A program made the translations under genes and the position numbers. Source: CAZQCV01 sp964591665 (GTDB lineage: Bacteria > Patescibacteriota > Minisyncoccia > Phycocordibacterales > UBA9973). Taken from it: 8,045 bases of DNA. Where the stretch lies: positions 1 through 8,045 of the forward strand of contig CAZQCV010000023.1 in assembly GCA_964591665.1 (NCBI GenBank). The letters run 5' to 3'. The notes below the pieces were generated by a model. It was not told where the DNA came from. It saw nothing but the letters and a program-made list of their open reading frames with translations, and searched no databases. Positions within the stretch are counted from its first letter, which is position 1. Each line of letters opens with the position of its first letter. Shown one piece after another: positions 5,678 to 8,045 of this stretch.

Positions 5678-6535
5678 ATGCAGAGTAAAGACTTTTTTAA
5701 TGGAAGAAAAATAGTGATTGCTACAATGCATGGAAAAGAATCTATTATTGCTCCGTTGCTAGAAAAACATCTTGGTTTGATTCCAATTATTGTAGAGAAT
5801 TTAGACACTGACGTATATGGAACTTTTACTAGAGAGATTAAACGGTCTGGAAACCAATTAGAAGCAGCACGCAAAAAGGCATATAAGGCCATGGAATTAG
5901 CAAAAACCGATCTTGCTGTCGCGAGCGAAGGTAGTTTTGGTACGCATCCATCAGTGCCATTTATTCAATCTAACCTAGAATTGCTTGTTTTAATTGATAC
6001 TAAAAATAATCTCGAGATACGGGGAGATTATCGCACAGAAGAGACAAATATGGATGGGCAATATATACAAAATATTGACGAAGCACTGGCTTTTGCTCGA
6101 AGAATCGGTTTTCCAGAGCATGGAGTGATTGTCAGAAAATCTAAAGATAGTAAGTCAGATATATACAAAAACATAAGTACAGAAAAAGAACTTTCTGAGA
6201 TAGTATCTAAATTACTTGGTGGTTTATTTACAAAAAAAGTATATATAGAAACAGATATGCGTGCGCACAAGAACCCAACGAGAATGAAAGCAATTGAGTT
6301 TGCAGTGATTGATCTTGTGAAGAATATTCAGTCACTATGTCCTCAGTGTAATACACCAGGGTTTGTTGTTGCTGATATTCAAAAAGGACTCCAATGTTCA
6401 AGTTGTTTATTGCCAACTCAATTACCAATATACGAAGTTTTTCTATGTACAAAGTGTAACTATAGACAAAACCAACCAATAACAATCTATGGTAAATATG
6501 CTGATCCAATGTACTGTCAATATTGTAATCCTTAA
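5678..6535 (+). CDS. DUF6671-family protein with C-terminal zinc-binding cysteines
   Basis: 285 aa with the conserved blocks I associate with the DUF6671 family: I-A-T-M-H-G-K-E (14-21), A-S-E-G-S-F-G-T-H-P (82-91), and E-T-D-M-R-A-H-K-N-P-T-R-M (191-203). The C-terminus has four cysteine pairs at 221/224, 240/243, 257/260 and 280/283, enough for two zinc sites. The family is widespread but uncharacterised. The invariant His, Glu and Asp residues look like an active site, but no reaction is known to me. There is no signal peptide or membrane segment, so it should be cytoplasmic. It appears complete and monocistronic, with its own extended -10 and no Shine-Dalgarno. A 173-nt gap follows in which I see no gene. 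The family name is from memory; the motifs are directly visible. Confidence 0.75.
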   Translation: MQSKDFFNGRKIVIATMHGKESIIAPLLEKHLGLIPIIVENLDTDVYGTFTREIKRSGNQLEAARKKAYKAMELAKTDLAVASEGSFGTHPSVPFIQSNLELLVLIDTKNNLEIRGDYRTEETNMDGQYIQNIDEALAFARRIGFPEHGVIVRKSKDSKSDIYKNISTEKELSEIVSKLLGGLFTKKVYIETDMRAHKNPTRMKAIEFAVIDLVKNIQSLCPQCNTPGFVVADIQKGLQCSSCLLPTQLPIYEVFLCTKCNYRQNQPITIYGKYADPMYCQYCNP

Positions 6536-6708
6536 TGTGTGGGGCACCTTTTAACTTCCTGTTGTTATAGCATTTTTCTTTTATCTCATCTTGATATCGC
6601 TTCGCATGTACTCTGCACCAAAATGTTCATTCGATACGTATATACCTGTAGCTAAACGAACTTCGATATATTTGTGTGGAATTTATTTGTTTAGTTTTAT
6701 TGCATCAT

Positions 6709-7167
6709 ATGAAAAATACATGGATTATTATAGGAATTGCTGTTGTTATTATCGCGGGAATATTTATTTTTAAATCAAAAACAGATGCTCCAGTCCTCCA
6801 AGATTCTACAAATGAAGAAGTGATAGGTGATACCGCAAGTGCGCCAACCGCAGCGACAACTGGTGACGCGACTGTTCCTGCTTCTTCAGCAACAGGAACT
6901 AGTGCAGGTGGCACCCCAACAACCACTGCGAAGACATTTACTCTTGCGCAAGTGGCGGTACACAACAATCAAACCAGCTGTTACTCAGCGATCAATGGTG
7001 TCGTGTATGATCTTACGTCTTGGATTAGTAGGCATCCTGGTGGGGCACAAGAGATTCTCGGTATCTGTGGCAAGGATGGCAGTAGCGCATTTAACGGCCA
7101 ACACGGTACCCAAGGCAGACCAGCTTCTATACTTGCAGGGTTTGAGATTGGTACGCTCACTAAATAA
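6709..7167 (+). CDS. Membrane-anchored cytochrome b5-like heme-binding protein
   Basis: 152 aa. A hydrophobic segment at residues 4-22 follows M-K-N-T, giving a signal anchor or uncleaved signal peptide. Residues 25-75 form a low-complexity Ala/Thr/Ser/Gly linker expected to be extracytoplasmic. Residues about 76-151 are a cytochrome-b5-like domain: F-T-L-A-Q-V, Y-S-A-I-N-G-V-V-Y-D-L-T-S-W, the heme-ligand motif H-P-G-G (His109), and the second ligand in N-G-Q-H-G (His132). Cys91 and Cys120 could form a disulfide. This predicts an electron-transfer or heme-binding domain outside the cytoplasmic membrane; the partner is unknown. The ATG at 6709 is preferred to a GTG at 6676 because it places the hydrophobic segment at the N-terminus. 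No Shine-Dalgarno is seen. A strong terminator follows after 6 nt. Confidence 0.88.
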   Translation: MKNTWIIIGIAVVIIAGIFIFKSKTDAPVLQDSTNEEVIGDTASAPTAATTGDATVPASSATGTSAGGTPTTTAKTFTLAQVAVHNNQTSCYSAINGVVYDLTSWISRHPGGAQEILGICGKDGSSAFNGQHGTQGRPASILAGFEIGTLTK

Positions 7168-7173
7168 GTCTTG

Positions 7174-7207
7174 AACAAAAAGCATCGATCACTTGGTGCT
7201 TTTTGTT
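7174..7207 (+). terminator. Intrinsic terminator after the cytochrome b5-like gene
   Basis: AACAAAAAGCATC (7174-7186) pairs with GGTGCTTTTTGTT (7195-7207) as a 13-bp stem with one G-U pair, loop GATCACTT, and a U-rich descending arm. It may act in both directions. Confidence 0.8.
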
Positions 7208-7221
7208 GACATATGGATGTG

Positions 7222-7230
7222 TGGTATACT
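7222..7230 (+). promoter_or_regulatory. Extended -10 directly before the gene at 7238
   Basis: TG-G-TATACT (7222-7230) ends 7 nt before the ATG at 7238, predicting a start at or one base before the initiation codon. A perfect TTGACA (7206-7211) lies upstream, but the spacer is only 13 nt, too short for a normal -35/-10 pair, so the extended -10 probably carries the promoter. Confidence 0.55.
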
Positions 7231-7237
7231 TCATAGT

Positions 7238-7768
7238 ATGAACAAAAAACATGTTATGGCGCTACTTTTTATTTTGGCGATTTTGTTGCTCGGGTACCTT
7301 CGCTTTTTTTGGGGTGGTGCACAGCGAAGCCCTCTAGTTCCTACTGTAGATACTCAGACTTCTGTTGATACCCCACAGAACACTACTTCTCCTCTGGTCT
7401 ACACAAACACTACATATGGATTTACCGTCACACTTCCAGCGTCATGGGAAGGGTATTCGTCCACAGTGGTACAGAAAGATACTCCACAAGGGTCATATTT
7501 TGAGATACACCTCATTCATCCTCAGTCAACTGAACAAAATCCTCGGATGGAAGTGCCTATACTCGCTATTCCGATTGAGACATGGAATACGTGGTATCCA
7601 CCTGCTAATCCAGAATCTGGCCAACATCCCTTTGCGGCACCTGTTCCAGCAACAGAACGTGCGCGAAATACGAAATATGTTTTTGCAACAGCGCCTCGAT
7701 ACAATTTTAGTTACTTGCCTGGATGGGAAGAGGTCGATGAGATTGTAAAAACAGTTACTGGGTTATAA
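7238..7768 (+). CDS. Single-pass membrane or exported protein with a PsbP-like region
   Basis: 176 aa. M-N-K-K-H followed by a hydrophobic segment at about 7-25 is a signal anchor or signal peptide without a lipobox Cys. A Thr/Ser/Pro-rich linker (30-55) precedes a globular domain (about 55-176). That domain opens with Y-T-N-T-T-Y-G-F-T-V-T-L-P-A-S-W, the F-x-x-x-x-P-x-x-W pattern common to PsbP-like and many small exported CPR proteins, and ends with Y-L-P-G-W-E-E-V-D-E-I-V. That ending suits a C-terminal helix. No catalytic residues are recognisable; function unknown. ATG 7238 is chosen over GTG 7193 because the latter lies inside the preceding terminator and upstream of the promoter. It shares anchor-linker-domain design with the cytochrome b5-like protein upstream but is separated from it by a terminator. 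Confidence 0.8.
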   Translation: MNKKHVMALLFILAILLLGYLRFFWGGAQRSPLVPTVDTQTSVDTPQNTTSPLVYTNTTYGFTVTLPASWEGYSSTVVQKDTPQGSYFEIHLIHPQSTEQNPRMEVPILAIPIETWNTWYPPANPESGQHPFAAPVPATERARNTKYVFATAPRYNFSYLPGWEEVDEIVKTVTGL

Positions 7769-7782
7769 TCTCTCGGTCTTTC

Positions 7783-7811
7783 TTGTAAAATCTATCCTTT
7801 TTGTATATAGT
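7783..7811 (+). promoter_or_regulatory. Sigma70-type promoter of the tRNA-Ser transcript
   Basis: TTGTAA (7783-7788), an ideal 17-nt spacer and TATAGT (7806-7811) predict a start near 7818. The transcript would begin with a 7-bp hairpin (TTTCTTC 7820-7826 with GAAGAAA 7833-7839) abutting the structured leader, and the mature tRNA 5' end lies about 140 nt downstream. Confidence 0.65.
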
Positions 7812-7839
7812 AGGGAAAGTTTCTTCTTGTATGAAGAAA

Positions 7840-7935
7840 GGAGGATTGGATGAGATGGGTGAGTAGACAACTACTTGTCTGCAAACCGGAACAAAGTTCC
7901 GACCACGAGTCCAATGTATCGCTTTTGCGACCTCC
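7840..7935 (+). ncRNA. Multi-helix structured leader RNA upstream of tRNA-Ser
   Basis: About 96 nt fold into perfect short helices. P1 is GGAGG 7840-7844 with CCTCC 7931-7935. P2 is ATTGGA 7845-7850 with TCCAAT 7910-7915. P3 is GTAGACAA 7863-7870 with TTGTCTGC 7875-7882 (one G-U; loop CTAC). P4 is CGGAAC 7887-7892 with GTTCCG 7896-7901 (loop AAA). P5 is TCGC 7919-7922 with GCGA 7927-7930 (loop TTTT). The 5' strand of P1/P2 belongs to a 15-nt copy of the tRNA-Ser 5' end. The 3' strand of P1, extended as CCTCCGT (7931-7937), can instead pair with ACGGAGG (7955-7961) at the tRNA acceptor. It lacks a T-loop, a 7-nt anticodon loop and CCA, so it is not a second functional tRNA. I know no matching RNA family. 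It may act in tRNA processing, as a decoy, or as an independent RNA. Confidence 0.55.
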
Positions 7936-7971
7936 GTTTGAACGAAGTGAATATACGGAGGATTGGATGAG
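7840..7971 (+). repeat. 15-nt direct repeat of the tRNA-Ser 5' end
   Basis: GGAGGATTGGATGAG occurs at 7840-7854 and at 7957-7971, 117 nt apart. The second copy is the acceptor-D-arm start of tRNA-Ser. The first heads the structured leader. The coordinates span both copies. Confidence 0.9.
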
Positions 7972-8044
7972 TGGTTTAAATCAACGGTTTACTAAACCGT
8001 CGTCCTTCACGGGACCGTGAGTTCGAATCTCACATCCTCCGCCA
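7957..8044 (+). tRNA. tRNA-Ser with anticodon ACT (class II, CCA encoded)
   Basis: A complete class II cloverleaf. The acceptor GGAGGAT (7957-7963) pairs with ATCCTCC (8034-8040). The D stem is GAT (7966-7968) with ATC (7980-7982). The anticodon stem is ACGGT (7984-7988) with ACCGT (7996-8000), around loop TTACTAA. The long variable arm is GTCC (8002-8005) with GGAC (8012-8015). The T arm is GTGAG/CTCAC around TTCGAAT (8022-8028). Discriminator G8041 and an encoded CCA follow. The long variable arm and G73 identify tRNA-Ser. The anticodon (7991-7993) is ACT, reading AGU, whereas bacterial AGY-decoding tRNA-Ser carries GCT. AGC codons are used in this window (for example just after 6970), so AGC must be read by A34 wobble or by another tRNA. 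A single-base sequencing error or variant cannot be excluded. The promoter is at 7783-7811. Confidence 0.93.
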
Positions 8045-8045
8045 A

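Noticed and set aside
6581..6682. Minus-strand open stretch of about 33 codons that reads like protein (includes E-V-R-L-A-T-G and E-H-F-G-A-E-Y)
   Set aside because: It has no upstream start codon, is bounded by stops and matches no family I recognise. It could be a gene remnant but is too short to support as a feature.
7206..7230. TTGACA plus TATACT as a consensus promoter pair
   Set aside because: The spacer is 13 nt, too short for standard sigma70 spacing, and the TTGACA overlaps the terminator end. Only the extended -10 is kept.
7840..7935. Possible second tRNA-Ser gene
   Set aside because: It shares the first 15 nt of the tRNA, but the central hairpin has a 4-nt loop, there is no TTCGA T-loop, the acceptor match is only 5 bp and there is no CCA. 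It is kept as a structured leader instead.
7840..7971. attL/attR pair of an integrated element at tRNA-Ser
   Set aside because: The copies are only 117 nt apart, correspond to the tRNA 5' end rather than the usual 3' or anticodon region, and no integrase is present.

Overview
The window is AT-rich bacterial DNA using the standard bacterial code (TAA and TAG stops throughout; the gene at 4593-5390 ends in TGA). Small single-domain proteins, near-absence of Shine-Dalgarno sequences, a membrane-anchored cytochrome-b5-like protein and a stripped-down phage packaging cassette together suggest a Patescibacteria/CPR (Parcubacteria-like) chromosome. That assignment is inference: no rRNA or ribosomal protein is present to confirm it.

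Left part (1-1289): the decayed C-terminal end of a trypsin-like serine protease, followed 4 nt later by an intact PD-(D/E)XK nuclease-family protein. A 371-nt gene-free stretch (1290-1660) then holds a terminator-like hairpin, a 10-bp inverted repeat, a good promoter (1397-1426) and a transcribed-looking segment ending in a long UUCG-capped terminator (1575-1624).

Middle part (1661-4572): a tight three-gene cassette of phage character with 2-3 nt gaps. It encodes a ParB-domain/beta-class DNA methyltransferase fusion, a small HTH protein like a terminase small subunit, and a large-terminase ATPase whose nuclease domain is missing and replaced by an unrelated tail. No portal, capsid or integrase gene is visible, so this is a prophage remnant or a domesticated module. 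A zinc-ribbon protein of unknown function (4593-5390) follows from its own promoter.

Right part (5391-8045): a regulatory intergenic region (5391-5677) with TGAGACAC-type repeats and a candidate small RNA of about 90 nt; a DUF6671-family protein with four CxxC pairs; a membrane-anchored cytochrome-b5-like protein with a clear terminator; a second single-pass membrane or lipidless secreted protein; and a tRNA-Ser gene at the window end. The tRNA has anticodon ACT where bacteria normally have GCT. Its promoter (7783-7811) lies about 145 nt upstream, and the leader folds into a compact multi-helix RNA beginning with a copy of the first 15 nt of the tRNA. This duplicated, mutually exclusive pairing arrangement is the most striking feature of the window.

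Several genes have a -10 element ending 6-7 nt before the ATG, which predicts leaderless mRNAs.
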